This document shows positions 35,739 through 48,298 of a DNA stretch of 64,000 nucleotides, piece by piece. Numbering within the stretch: the stretch's first letter is position 1; each line of letters starts with the position of its first letter. This stretch comes from Geobacter sp. AOG2 (GTDB taxonomy: Bacteria > Desulfobacterota > Desulfuromonadia > Geobacterales > Pseudopelobacteraceae): contig NZ_BLJA01000001.1 in NCBI RefSeq assembly GCF_019972295.1, positions 1 to 64,000 of the forward strand, in the 5' to 3' direction. Under the pieces are notes generated by a model. The model was not told where the DNA came from, made no database searches, and was given only the letters and a program-made list of their open reading frames with translations. A program made the position numbers and the translations under genes.

Positions 35739-38123
35739 TCACGTCCCCCAGAAATCGGCGACCTCGCTCAAAATGCTGCCGGACACCATCTCCGTAACAT
35801 CCGACGCGAACCAGTCGGCCGGCATCGCCTGGCTGAAACCCGGCTCCAGGAACCTTCCGTCCATCAGGACGATAAGGCCTTTGTCCGTCTCGGAGCGGAT
35901 GACCCGCCCGGCGGCTTGGACCGCTTTGGCCATGGCAGGTATCGTGTAGGCGTACTCAAAGCCTGCGGAGTACCTTTGTTGGTAATACCCCCTCATCTGC
36001 TCGCGTTCGAGATCGTAGGTAGGGAGCGGCGGCCCGACCACGAAGGCCCCGATAACCGTTTCCCCCGCGTAGTCCATGCCCTCGGAAAAAGAGCCCCCCT
36101 GTACGGCGAAGACGATCGTCGGAGTGCTCCGGGCGCGAAGATTCCCGACGATCTCCTCTATGCCGGCGGCTTTCATGCCCCGCTCCTGGCGTAACACCGT
36201 AAAACCGTCCGAAGGTTGAAAGAGGGAGGCGACCCGCTCAAGGAACTCGAAGCTCGGCAGGAACACGAAATAATTACCCTTGCGCAGTGCCGTCACGCGC
36301 TGGACGACCTCCGCGATCCTGGCGTAGTTGCGTCCGCGATGGCTGTAACGGGTCGATATCTGGGGGATGATCAGGAGCTTGCGCCGCTCCTTCGGAAACG
36401 GGCTGGCAAACTCCGCCGTTCTCACCCTGTCTTTGTCCAGGCCGGAAAGGCGCACATAATAGTCAAAAGGTTTCAGGGTGGCCGAGAAACCCACCACCTG
36501 CTGATAGTCGCCATAGCAATCCTTCAGCATCGCCGAAGCGTCGCAACAGGTTATTTTCACCACGCCGCCGGCCGGATGGGGATGATAGGTGGTGAAAAAC
36601 TCGTGCCGGTCCGGATGGCTGACGAACTCCAGGGTCTCCGTGAATTCGCCCCAGTAATGGCAGAGTCGCAGAATCACGTCCTGGTGCGGTATTTCCACGC
36701 CCGAGTCCAGGTAGCGGGAGAGGAAGGCGCCGAGCCGGGAGTGTTGGTTGAAAAACAGGTCCACGGGAGGGTCGATTCGCTGCGGTTGCGTGCAACCGGG
36801 CTTTCGGCAGGCGGCAACGGCCTGAAGGCAACCGTCCAGAAGCCCCTCGGCCTCATGGCGAAAGCGCGGGTTCGCGTTTTGGATTTCGGCACGCATCTGT
36901 TCCAGCAGGACGGACGAAAGCACCGGCGAATAGGAGTCCATGGCCCGTGTCGGAAGGTTGTGGGCTTCGTCGATAACCAGATTGGGCTTGCCGGTCTGGT
37001 CAACGGCGATGTCCGTGGTGCGTCCCAGCGGCGAGCGCGGGGCAAACACGTAGTTGTAATCGCAGATGACGATGTCCGCCTCGCGGGCGCTGTCGAGTTG
37101 CAGTTCGAACGGGCAGACCTGGTACCGCTCCCCCAGATCGCGGAACGTGCGGGCCTTCAGACTCCTTTTTCGCGCCAGCATTTGGAGGAGCCCCTGCCCG
37201 TGGACCTTCCCGTAATAATCGCGGGCATACTCGCAGTAGTCGGGATCGCACAACGGCTCGTTCTTGAAGCAGATCTTGCCCTTGGCGGTGATGGAGAGGG
37301 ATTTGAGTTTTGCCCCCGTATCCTGGAAGCGGGCGACGGCGTCCTCGGCCACGGAGTGCTGGCTGTTTTTCGGCGTGACGTACACGACCCTCTGCCCACG
37401 GCCGAGGGCTTCCTTCAGGACCGGGTAGAGAACGCCCACGGTTTTTCCGAGACCGGTGGGGGCCTGTATGAGCATCGGATGCCGCTCCTCCATGAATCGC
37501 TCGATTGTCTGCATGAGTTCGACCTGACCGGGACGGGGGTCGGCAAACGGAAAGGCGAAAGAGGCGGCGACCTTGCGGCGCCGGGCGGCGCGTTTCCCGG
37601 CCTGGTGCGTTTCAACAACCAGTTCGTCAAGGCGGCGGTCGAGCCATTGTTCGTACAGGGCCGGGGTAAGGGCCAGATCAAGGTCATGCGTCTCGCTGGT
37701 GCGGGAGGAGACCAGATGGAAGGCGAGGGTGGGGAGGACGCGGTGTTCGCGCCAGTAGAGGTAACCGTAGGTCAGCAGTTGCAGGCAGTAGGGATGATCC
37801 ATGGGGGCGTCCGTCAGATGCCGCGCCAGCTCCCGGATGTTGAACGAGCTCTTGATCTCCTCTATCTTCGGCACATCGTGACGGAATATCCCGTCCATCC
37901 GGCCGTCAACGCGAAATGAGCACCCGGCTCTCTCGAACAGGCCGCTGACCGGCACTTCCGATTGATATGCGGGGTCGGCCTTTGCCCGCTGCTTCTGCAC
38001 CCGGACGTGAATCTCCTGTCCGTCGGCCGCCGAGCGGCCGTAGCCCGAGTGCGCCTCAATGCTGCCGGACCGCGGGGCAGGCAGGGCAAAATCGCGGAGC
38101 GGTATGGTAATCGGTTTATTCAT
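35739..38123 (-). CDS. RecB-type nuclease fused to an XPD/DinG-type DNA helicase
   Basis: 794 residues. N-terminal PD-(D/E)XK domain (about 20-140): 'VDGRMDGIF' (Asp about 77), 'IEEIKSS' (Glu-x-Lys about 89-91) and 'QLLTYGYLYW' (QxxxY motif of RecB/Cas4 nucleases). Helicase superfamily 2: Walker A 'APTGLGKT', four cysteines in the iron-sulfur position of XPD ('KICFKNEPLCDPDYC' and 'YQVCPFE'), DEAH box 'VIDEAHNLPT', and C-terminal motifs 'GGSFSEGMDYAGE' and 'QAAGRVIRSETDKG'. A repair or recombination role is inferred. The open frame begins at a TTG (38171); the ATG at 38123 (MNKPITIPLRDF) is chosen, though a GTG at 38144 after GGGGGA is possible. It follows the dehydrogenase gene closely. Confidence 0.85.
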   Translation of the reverse strand: MNKPITIPLRDFALPAPRSGSIEAHSGYGRSAADGQEIHVRVQKQRAKADPAYQSEVPVSGLFERAGCSFRVDGRMDGIFRHDVPKIEEIKSSFNIRELARHLTDAPMDHPYCLQLLTYGYLYWREHRVLPTLAFHLVSSRTSETHDLDLALTPALYEQWLDRRLDELVVETHQAGKRAARRRKVAASFAFPFADPRPGQVELMQTIERFMEERHPMLIQAPTGLGKTVGVLYPVLKEALGRGQRVVYVTPKNSQHSVAEDAVARFQDTGAKLKSLSITAKGKICFKNEPLCDPDYCEYARDYYGKVHGQGLLQMLARKRSLKARTFRDLGERYQVCPFELQLDSAREADIVICDYNYVFAPRSPLGRTTDIAVDQTGKPNLVIDEAHNLPTRAMDSYSPVLSSVLLEQMRAEIQNANPRFRHEAEGLLDGCLQAVAACRKPGCTQPQRIDPPVDLFFNQHSRLGAFLSRYLDSGVEIPHQDVILRLCHYWGEFTETLEFVSHPDRHEFFTTYHPHPAGGVVKITCCDASAMLKDCYGDYQQVVGFSATLKPFDYYVRLSGLDKDRVRTAEFASPFPKERRKLLIIPQISTRYSHRGRNYARIAEVVQRVTALRKGNYFVFLPSFEFLERVASLFQPSDGFTVLRQERGMKAAGIEEIVGNLRARSTPTIVFAVQGGSFSEGMDYAGETVIGAFVVGPPLPTYDLEREQMRGYYQQRYSAGFEYAYTIPAMAKAVQAAGRVIRSETDKGLIVLMDGRFLEPGFSQAMPADWFASDVTEMVSGSILSEVADFWGT

Positions 38124-38148
38124 CTCCTGCACCGCGCGGGACACTGGC

Positions 38149-39078
38149 TTACATCCCCCGGAGGGCTGCAAGCCACTCCTGGATGAAGAGATCGATGTAC
38201 TCCCGGCTGATGGCGCTGGAATGCGGCGTAATCAGGACATTGTGCCTCCCCCAGAGCGGCGAGGAGGGGGGCAGCGGCTCTTCCGCAAAGACATCCAGGC
38301 CGGCGCCCGCAAGGGGGCCATGGTCGAGGGCGGCCAGCAGGTCCGCTTCCCGGTAACAGGTGCCGCGTCCCAGGTTATACAGGCAGGCCCCCTGTTTCAT
38401 GGCAGTGAAGTGCCGGGCGGTAAAGATACCCTCGGTCCCCTTCCCTCCCGGAAGAAGCAGCACCACGTGATCGGCATGGGGGAGTTCCTCTTCCAGCCTG
38501 TCGAACGCGATCATCCTGTCGATGCCGGGAGTGCCCCCGAATCCCGCCGGATCGCGCTTGACCCCGGTGACGTGCGCTCCAAAGGCCTTCAATAATTCCG
38601 CCACGGACCGCCCCAGCGACCCGCAACCGACGATCATCACCCGCTGGCTGAAGAGCGCCACGCAATCGCCATAGCCCGAGCGCCCCCAAATCCGGTTACT
38701 TTGATCATCAAGCGACTGGCCGATGCGCCGGTTGAAAAACAGCATCATGGAGAGGAGGCTCTCGCGCATGATCCGGCCGTGGAAGCTCCCGTAACAGGTC
38801 CGCACCCGGCCGGACGGGTCTTCCGCGACCCAGTCGTGTCCGGCGGCGGGGGTAAAGAGCGCCTTCAGCCTGGGAGCCCGTTCGTACCAGCCGGGCTTGA
38901 ACGACCACACCAGGGCGCAATCGGCCTCGGGGAGTTTCTCCAGAAAATCGCTGTTCCCTTCGGCGACGGTAATACGCACCTCCGGGAGGGCCGCGCGGAT
39001 CTGATCCACATGGCGCGGTTTGAGCGCGAAGGCGTCTACGCTGTTGGAAAGGTGGATGAGGAGGCGGGTTATGTCCAT
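38149..39078 (-). CDS. D-2-hydroxyacid dehydrogenase family protein
   Basis: 309 residues of the NAD(P)-dependent 2-hydroxyacid dehydrogenase family. Nucleotide-binding motif 'VMIVGCGSLGRSVAELLKAF', the substrate/cofactor Arg region 'LYNLGRGTCYREADLL', acidic 'LDVFAEEPLPPSSPLW' (Glu) and catalytic His in 'VLITPHSSA'. The N-terminal catalytic domain is short. The substrate cannot be read from sequence; glyoxylate/hydroxypyruvate-like acids are typical. Several in-frame starts exist upstream (39198, 39144, 39099) without good ribosome sites; MDITRLLIHL (39078) best fits the start of the fold. It nearly abuts the helicase gene downstream. Confidence 0.8.
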   Translation of the reverse strand: MDITRLLIHLSNSVDAFALKPRHVDQIRAALPEVRITVAEGNSDFLEKLPEADCALVWSFKPGWYERAPRLKALFTPAAGHDWVAEDPSGRVRTCYGSFHGRIMRESLLSMMLFFNRRIGQSLDDQSNRIWGRSGYGDCVALFSQRVMIVGCGSLGRSVAELLKAFGAHVTGVKRDPAGFGGTPGIDRMIAFDRLEEELPHADHVVLLLPGGKGTEGIFTARHFTAMKQGACLYNLGRGTCYREADLLAALDHGPLAGAGLDVFAEEPLPPSSPLWGRHNVLITPHSSAISREYIDLFIQEWLAALRGM

Positions 39079-39310
39079 GGCGCGCTCTTTCTCTTTCATT
39101 ACGGCATCGTCGGGAGGCTGCACGGGAAGAATGTAGCGATTCATGGAAGCGTGGTCAACCGGAATCGCGGTCCGCGGGGCACGGCATCCGGAATGCAAAA
39201 CTTTCCTGTAACCTTTTTAAACATGATGCGTTCTTGTTACTAGGGAATGATGGGGGCAAGGGGAGTTTCTTCCGTGCCCCTGCCACCGGAAACAAGGAGA
39301 TGAGAACACC

Positions 39311-40186
39311 ATGGGATTTATAGGGAAACAGGCGCCATATCTTTTGCTGCTGCTGTTGTGCGGCTGCGCGACCCTTCCGGAAGGGCCGAGCGTCAACGTG
39401 CTGCCGGCACAAGGAAAGCCGTTCGATACGTTCCGGGCCGAAGAGGCCACGTGCCGGCAGTGGGCGGAACGGCAGATGGGGAAGCCGACCCAGGAAGCCT
39501 ATGACCGGAATGTCGCCACCGGGGCGGTTGCGGGCACGGCCGTGGGGGCCGGGCTGGGTGCGGCCGTAGGTTCCGCCTCCGGCCACGCGGGGGTGGGCGC
39601 CCTCATCGGCGCGGCCGGCGGGCTTCTCGTCGGAACGGCGGCAGGCTCGGGTTCGGGCCAGGTCTATGGCCAGGAAGCGCAACGCCGGTATGACAATGCC
39701 TATGTGCAGTGCATGTACAGCTACGGCAACCAGGTGCCCGGATACCGGGCCCGTGTCGTTGCCGCAGCGCCCAAGCCCGTAGTGACGGCACCGCCGCCTG
39801 TCGTGGTCCGGGCGGCGGTACCGCCCCCGCCGCCCGAGGTGGTGCCGGAACCGGCTCCGGAGATCTATCTCGATGCCGCCCCGCAGTTCATCTATTCGCC
39901 CAGGCTGGGCATGTATGTGGCCGTGGGGGTTCCTTACGACCTGATCTATACGGGGAGCGAGTACTTCTACTTCTACGGCGGGCGCTGGTATCACAGCCCC
40001 TATTACAACGGGCCGTGGGTGTTTGCCCCGCGGAGGGTTCGCCCGCCGGTGTTCCTCCGGTACCGGATCGAGAACATCCGGTATTTCCGGGACGCGGAGT
40101 TCGACCGGTATGAGCGCAACAGAGGGCATTACGACGGGCGCTTTCACCGTCCCGCGTTTCGCGGGCGGGTAGAACACCGCCACTGA
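39311..40186 (+). CDS. Glycine-zipper lipoprotein
   Basis: 291 residues. Lipoprotein signal: hydrophobic 8-18 then LCGC, with Cys19 the likely lipidated residue. A glycine-zipper membrane-like segment spans about 75-120 ('GAVAGTAVGAGLGAAVGSAS', 'GVGALIGAAGGLLVGTAAGS'). A Pro/Val-rich linker (about 150-190) leads to an aromatic, Tyr-rich C-terminal domain ('YFYFYGGRWYHSPYYNGPWV') and a basic His/Arg tail. AAGGAGATG precedes the ATG. Such proteins usually sit in the outer membrane; the function is unknown. Single-gene unit with a terminator. Confidence 0.8.
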   Translation: MGFIGKQAPYLLLLLLCGCATLPEGPSVNVLPAQGKPFDTFRAEEATCRQWAERQMGKPTQEAYDRNVATGAVAGTAVGAGLGAAVGSASGHAGVGALIGAAGGLLVGTAAGSGSGQVYGQEAQRRYDNAYVQCMYSYGNQVPGYRARVVAAAPKPVVTAPPPVVVRAAVPPPPPEVVPEPAPEIYLDAAPQFIYSPRLGMYVAVGVPYDLIYTGSEYFYFYGGRWYHSPYYNGPWVFAPRRVRPPVFLRYRIENIRYFRDAEFDRYERNRGHYDGRFHRPAFRGRVEHRH

Positions 40187-40206
40187 TGGCGGAGAAGGAC
40201 ACAATG

Positions 40207-40241
40207 AAAACGCGGAAGCGGATCACGCTCTCCGCGTTTTT
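40207..40241 (+). terminator. Intrinsic terminator between convergent genes
   Basis: AAAACGCGGA / TCCGCGTTTT stem with a loop of about 14 bases and flanking A and T runs, so it could work for both the glycine-zipper gene and the oppositely oriented DUF4337 gene. Confidence 0.75.
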
Positions 40242-40264
40242 GTTTTCGGCTCTCGATCCGGCGA

Positions 40265-40846
40265 TCATTGCAACAGGGGCCAGGCAAAGAGAATTATCCC
40301 TACCCCTCCCGCGAGCAGCGAAGCGAACCAGACTAGCCTGAAGCGCGTCAACGCCGCCACGGCGCCCAGGGCGATGGATACCTGGAAGAGCGCGACCGCA
40401 CTTGCAAAGCCGTGGTGCTTATGGAGGAGGTGGTCGGATTCCCGCAGCCGCTCGTCCCGTTCCCGCTCCTTCTCATGCGCCTTGGCCGCAATCTCCTTTT
40501 GCTCTTCGCCGTAGCGCTGCGCTTTTTCCCCATAGGCAGGGGGAGGATTCTTGCCCATGGCCAGCCATGGCGTGCGCGACGCCTCCTGGACCGCCGCCTT
40601 GATCCCCTTGGCCTGGTAATAGGCCCATTGGTCCGAGGCTTCGGATTGCAGCCGCGTCGCCTCCGTCTTCAACACCAGGGCCATGTTGACCGTGGCGCCG
40701 GCCTGAAGCGATGCGATGGCGGCGAGAACGGCGAGGATTGCAGTGGTGATGGAGATCTGCTTGAGGAACGATCCCCCCTCCCGCTCCAGCTCTTCCTTGA
40801 TGGCTTCGTGCAGTTTTTCGGTTTCGACTTCCGGCCCTTCGGGCAT
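40265..40846 (-). CDS. DUF4337 membrane protein
   Basis: 193 residues with the DUF4337 layout: a soluble N-terminus ('TEKLHEAIKEELEREGG'), one helix near 30-52, a charged coiled segment (about 60-140, 'YGEEQKEIAAKAHEKERERD') and two C-terminal helices ('FASAVALFQVSIALGAVAAL' and 'LVWFASLLAGGVGIILFAW'). Function unknown. AAAGGAGG gives the start. It lies 80 bases after the DUF1003 gene on the same strand. Confidence 0.8.
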   Translation of the reverse strand: MPEGPEVETEKLHEAIKEELEREGGSFLKQISITTAILAVLAAIASLQAGATVNMALVLKTEATRLQSEASDQWAYYQAKGIKAAVQEASRTPWLAMGKNPPPAYGEKAQRYGEEQKEIAAKAHEKERERDERLRESDHLLHKHHGFASAVALFQVSIALGAVAALTRFRLVWFASLLAGGVGIILFAWPLLQ

Positions 40847-40926
40847 CCTGTGCCTCCTTTCATTCGCCGGTTGGTGCGGTCTGATGGGTACTCGCAGCTT
40901 GCCGTTTCAGCTTCAGGGGCAATTCC

Positions 40927-41475
40927 CTAAGGTTTTACGGCTCCCTGGACGATCTTGCCGTGCATCTCCGTGGTCAGCGCCTCGATACGCTGGCTCAGGT
41001 CTCTGACAAGTTCCGTCAACTGCGTATTCTGTTGTAGCAATTCCATTATTTGGCAGGCTTGGTGCGCGGCAAGGGTCTCCCGCTGCTCGCTGGCCAGGGC
41101 CAGGGCTTCCCGGTGTTGCGCATCGGCGTCGGCGTGCGCCTTGTCGCGGTCCGCCTGTCTCGTCTGAGCAAGCAGGATCAGGGGAGCGGCATAGGCTGCC
41201 TGGAGACTGAATGCGAGGTTGAGCAGAATAAACGGGTACACATCGAACTTGGTAAATCCGACTACGTTCAGCCCGATCCAGATGGCAACAATTACGGTCT
41301 GGGTAACGAGAAAAACCGGCGTCCCGAAAAAACGGGCGAACGCTTCGGCTTTCAGTGAAAACCAATCATCCCCGAAGACAGGGCCCAGGTGGCGGTGAGG
41401 ACGATGGAACCGGAAATAGTTATCCAGGCCATCGGTGACGGGGGCAGGATCAATTACCTTGGGCTCTTTTTCCAT
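40927..41475 (-). CDS. DUF1003 membrane protein
   Basis: 182 residues with two membrane helices (about 50-72 and 78-100) containing the DUF1003 pattern 'FFGTPVFLVTQTVIVAIWI', 'DVYPFILLNLAFSLQAAYAA' and 'PLILLAQTRQADRDK', followed by a long charged helical tail likely to form a coiled coil. Function unknown. AAAGGAG sets the start. Probably co-transcribed with the DUF4337 gene. Confidence 0.85.
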   Translation of the reverse strand: MEKEPKVIDPAPVTDGLDNYFRFHRPHRHLGPVFGDDWFSLKAEAFARFFGTPVFLVTQTVIVAIWIGLNVVGFTKFDVYPFILLNLAFSLQAAYAAPLILLAQTRQADRDKAHADADAQHREALALASEQRETLAAHQACQIMELLQQNTQLTELVRDLSQRIEALTTEMHGKIVQGAVKP

Positions 41476-41608
41476 ACGGTCTCCTTTATAGGCTACACCG
41501 CCTCCAGTAGAAAAGAATTGCTGCGTTGTTTGCTGTTCCTACCCACTGTATCGATCTTTTTGTTACTCAGCATATGACGGGGCTGAGTAACGTCTTCGCG
41601 GACAAAAC

Positions 41609-41652
41609 AAAAGACCGCGCGATCAACCTGGAGTTGACCGGCACGGTCTTTA
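41609..41652 (-). terminator. Intrinsic terminator after gyrB
   Basis: Long hairpin AAAGACCG...GTCAAC / ATC-type pairing...CGGTCTTT with a 5-base loop and T-rich flank on the minus strand (CGGTCTTTTGTTTTG), about 60-100 bases past the gyrB stop. Confidence 0.65.
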
Positions 41653-41712
41653 CCATACGGATGAAAGACTCCGTCCCGGACGAAATCATTCTCACCCCCT
41701 ACAAAATAAATC

Positions 41713-45226
<3,514 letters not shown>

Positions 45227-45238
45227 CCGTCTCTGTCG

Positions 45239-46360
45239 TCAGAGCCTCATCGGCATGATCACTGCCAAGAAGCTGTCCGAATTCTCCGGTACGATGATCG
45301 AGGGGGAGAGTTCATCCCTGAATTTCATCTCGACGCTGTCGGTTTCGGCCACGGCCAGCACGTCCAGAAGATAACGGGCATTGAACCTGACGGAGATCGG
45401 CTCGCCGGTGTAGCTTACGTCGAGATCCTCCATGGCGTCGCCCAGTTCGGGATTGCTCGAGGAGATCTTTATCCCGTCCGGGGTTATCTCCAGCATGATC
45501 CCTTTGAATTTTTCGCTGGAGAGTATGGCCATCCTGCGGACGGAGTGGGTGAAGTTCTCCCTGCTGACCGTGACGATGCGATCGTTGGCCGCGGGGATGA
45601 CCCGATTATAGTCCGGAAACTCACCGTCCACCAGGCGCATGACCATGTAGGAATCGCCCCGCTTGATCACCGCGCTGTTGTCCATGAAGCCGAACAGCAG
45701 GGTGCCGCTGTCCTCCTCGGTGATCTTTTTCATCTCATACACGCCTTTTTTGGGGAGGATGACCCCCTTCAAAAGCTCGGGACCGGCGGTTCCCTTCAGC
45801 GGCCCGGTGGCGATGGACAGGCGATGGCCGTCGGTGGCAACCATTTTGAGGGAGTTTTCACCGTTGCCGTTGACCTCGACCTTGGCGAATATGCCGTTTA
45901 AGTTGTATTTGGTCTCGTCGTTACAAATGGCGTAGGAGGTCTTCTCGATCATCCCCTTCAAAAGGGCGCTCTCGATCTCGAAGAGACTTTCTTCCTTGAT
46001 GTCCGGAAAATAGGGAAACTCGTCGGGAGAAAGCCCGACAATGTTGAATTGCACCTTGCCGCATTTGATCTCCACCCAGTCGTTGTCCTTTGTGGAGAAG
46101 ACGATTGCCTGGTTGGGGAGTTCCTTGACGATCTCATACAGCTTCTTGGCGCCGACCGTAATCCTGCCGGGTGACGCGACCTCGGCCGGATAGGTGCTCT
46201 TCATGCCCACTTCCAGGTCGGTGGCCGTGACGTGGAGTGCGGAATCCGTCGCTTCCAAAAGGACATTTGACAGAATCGGCATGGAGGTCCGCTTTTCCAC
46301 GATGCCCTGGATCTTCTGCAGCGATTTGAGGAACAGTTCCTTATCGATTGTAAATTCCAT
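45239..46360 (-). CDS. dnaN: DNA polymerase III sliding clamp (beta subunit)
   Basis: 373 residues, starting MEFTIDKELFLKSLQKIQGI and ending in the conserved C-terminal 'FLAVIMPMRL'. It forms the dimeric ring that tethers Pol III and repair enzymes to DNA. Typical features are 'RTSMPILSNVLLEATDSALH' near the start and 'VMRLVDGEFPDYNRVIP' in the middle domain. AAGGAGTGACAG precedes the ATG. Its upstream region carries several DnaA-box-like sites. Confidence 0.97.
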   Translation of the reverse strand: MEFTIDKELFLKSLQKIQGIVEKRTSMPILSNVLLEATDSALHVTATDLEVGMKSTYPAEVASPGRITVGAKKLYEIVKELPNQAIVFSTKDNDWVEIKCGKVQFNIVGLSPDEFPYFPDIKEESLFEIESALLKGMIEKTSYAICNDETKYNLNGIFAKVEVNGNGENSLKMVATDGHRLSIATGPLKGTAGPELLKGVILPKKGVYEMKKITEEDSGTLLFGFMDNSAVIKRGDSYMVMRLVDGEFPDYNRVIPAANDRIVTVSRENFTHSVRRMAILSSEKFKGIMLEITPDGIKISSSNPELGDAMEDLDVSYTGEPISVRFNARYLLDVLAVAETDSVEMKFRDELSPSIIVPENSDSFLAVIMPMRL

Positions 46361-46424
46361 CTGTCACTCCTTACAGGAAAAGGTTTTATATAAAAGATTT
46401 TTAAACCTTTGTTGTTATTGTTGG

Positions 46425-46560
46425 TCCTGTTGATATCGTTAAAATTGCATAACACTCAAATTCAATGGAAGATTTTCGCTTACAGGCCTGTTGATAAGTT
46501 TCGGTCGCAGGGGCCGGTTATCAACAAGACGGATGTTATGCACATCTATCCACACGCAGT
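46425..46560. other. DnaA-box cluster between dnaN and dnaA (origin part 1)
   Basis: DnaA-box-like nonamers: TGTTGATAA (46489-46497), TTATCAACA (46518-46526), TTATGCACA (46536-46544), CTATCCACA (46546-46554) and a weaker TGTTGATAT (46429-46437). Together with the cluster on the other side of dnaA this resembles a bipartite chromosomal origin; the spacing and density are far above chance. Confidence 0.6.
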
Positions 46561-46574
46561 TAACAGGGTTGTTA

Positions 46575-47936
46575 TCATTTCAGGATGCCCTGCCGTATAT
46601 CGTCGACCACCTTGAAAAATTTCTGGTCGTCATGCAACGCCTTTTCGATCTTTTTGGTGGCGTAGATAACCGTTGAATGGTCCTTGCCGCCGAATTTCGA
46701 GCCGATATCGGGATAGGAGGCCTTCGTCATGTCCCGGCAGAGCCAGATCGCTATCTGACGGGCCTGGACGAGGTTCTTCTGCCGCTTTTCCGATTTCAGG
46801 TCGGCTATTTTGATACCGAACTGCTCGGCTACCGCTTTCTGGATCAACTCGATGGTGATCTCTTTGCGCCGGTCGCCGAGGATGTCCTTAAGGCTTTCCT
46901 TGGCCATCTCAAGGGTTATGGGGATATTCTGCAGGCTGCTGTAGGCGCCCAGCCTGATCAGCATCCCTTCCAGTTCGCGTATGTTCCGGGTGTCGCTGGA
47001 GGCGAGAAAATAGGTGACATCCTCGGGCAGACGGATCTTCGTCACCTCCGACTTTTTCTTGAGAATGGCGATCTTGGTCTCAAGGTCGGGCGGTTGGATG
47101 TCGGCTATCAAACCCCATTCGAAGCGGGACCGGAGCCGCTCCTCCAGGTCGGATATCTCCCGGGGGAACTTGTCGGAGGTAATGACGATCTGTTTATGGG
47201 CCTCATGGAGAGCGTTAAAGGTGTGGAAAAACTCCTCCTGGGTCCCTGTTTTGCCGGATATGAACTGGATATCGTCGATGAGGAGCACGTCCACATTCCT
47301 GAAGCGGCTTCTGAACATATCCATTTTTTTGAGGCGCAGATGATTCACCATCTCGTACATGAACTTTTCGGCCGAGCAGTAGCAGACGTTCAAAGCGGGC
47401 GATGCGCTGCGGATGGTATGCCCGATGGCGTTCAGCAGGTGGCTTTTGCCGAGGCCGACGCCACCGTAGATGAAGAGCGGGTTATAGGTATCGGCCGGAT
47501 TGTTGGCCACCGCCATGGCGGCTGCGTGGGCAAAGTGGTTGCCGGTTCCGCTGACAAACAGATCGAAGGTATATTTGGGGTTTAAATGGGTGAAGGTCGA
47601 ATCGACCTGGGCGTTCTTGGCCTGTTCGGACTCTTCCTGATGCCCCTTGATGATGAGATCTTCCGGCAAGACGGTTTCGGATTCGCTGTTTTGATCCCTG
47701 ACGACAAAGGAGAGGGACAGGTTATGCCCCGAAGTGACCGATAACGCGCCAAGGATGACCTTCTGATAATTCTCTTCCAGCCAATCCTTGAAAAAGGAGG
47801 TCGGAACGGAAAGATAGACGGTAGTGCCCTCGACATGGCTGTAATTTACCGGTTTGATCCAGGTGGCAAAATCTCGCTCGGAAAGGACTTTTTCCAGGTT
47901 TTCGGCGGCTTGTTGCCAGGCTACGTGCATTTTCAC
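46575..47936 (-). CDS. dnaA: Chromosomal replication initiator DnaA
   Basis: 453-residue AAA+ initiator. Domain I (about 1-85, 'WQQAAENLEKVLSERDFATW'), a short linker, an AAA+ domain with Walker A 'GGVGLGKSHLLNAIGH' and Walker B 'VLLIDDIQFISGK', and the domain IV DNA-binding signature 'GGKDHSTVIYATKKIEKAL'. The start is a GTG at 47936 with GAGAA six bases ahead; an ATG two codons inside is the alternative. It is divergent from rpmH, with DnaA boxes on both sides of the gene. Confidence 0.96.
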   Translation of the reverse strand: MKMHVAWQQAAENLEKVLSERDFATWIKPVNYSHVEGTTVYLSVPTSFFKDWLEENYQKVILGALSVTSGHNLSLSFVVRDQNSESETVLPEDLIIKGHQEESEQAKNAQVDSTFTHLNPKYTFDLFVSGTGNHFAHAAAMAVANNPADTYNPLFIYGGVGLGKSHLLNAIGHTIRSASPALNVCYCSAEKFMYEMVNHLRLKKMDMFRSRFRNVDVLLIDDIQFISGKTGTQEEFFHTFNALHEAHKQIVITSDKFPREISDLEERLRSRFEWGLIADIQPPDLETKIAILKKKSEVTKIRLPEDVTYFLASSDTRNIRELEGMLIRLGAYSSLQNIPITLEMAKESLKDILGDRRKEITIELIQKAVAEQFGIKIADLKSEKRQKNLVQARQIAIWLCRDMTKASYPDIGSKFGGKDHSTVIYATKKIEKALHDDQKFFKVVDDIRQGILK

Positions 47937-47959
47937 ATCACATTCTCATTATCAGGGGG

Positions 47960-48145
47960 AGTGGAGGCAGTGGGGTTATCCACAGTGGTCGGATATGACT
48001 AATTACCAATGGTATGAACCGTTTTTACTTCGCTGCCCCTTATGGAATATCAACAGTTATCAACATAATTTTCAACACCTGTTGATAACTTTAACTGTAA
48101 TAAAATCGAATACTTAAACATACTTTACTGAATATTCAGGGTTTT
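47960..48145. other. DnaA-box cluster and AT-rich stretch between dnaA and rpmH (origin part 2)
   Basis: A consensus DnaA box TTATCCACA (47976-47984), TTATCAACA (48057-48065) and inverted TGTTGATAA (48080-48088), followed by a very AT-rich run (about 48089-48140) suitable as a duplex-unwinding element. The position between rpmH and dnaA is the classic site of a chromosomal origin. The unwinding element is inferred from composition only. Confidence 0.65.
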
Positions 48146-48232
48146 TTCGGGCTAGGGCAGATTAACAGAGGCCGCACCATTTTTCAAGGCAAATCACCTC
48201 TGGGTGCGCATTCCGGGTCAGTAATAATTATC

Positions 48233-48261
48233 TTGACAATTTCAAGACGATATGATTAAAA
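48233..48261 (+). promoter_or_regulatory. Promoter candidate for rpmH
   Basis: A perfect -35 TTGACA at 48233-48238. With 17-base spacing the -10 would be the weak TTAAAA (48256-48261); a better-looking TATGAT lies only 12 bases away. The -35 is convincing, the -10 is not settled. Confidence 0.4.
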
Positions 48262-48298
48262 ACCCATTTCCTGATAAATATTTTAGAGGAGTGATAAT

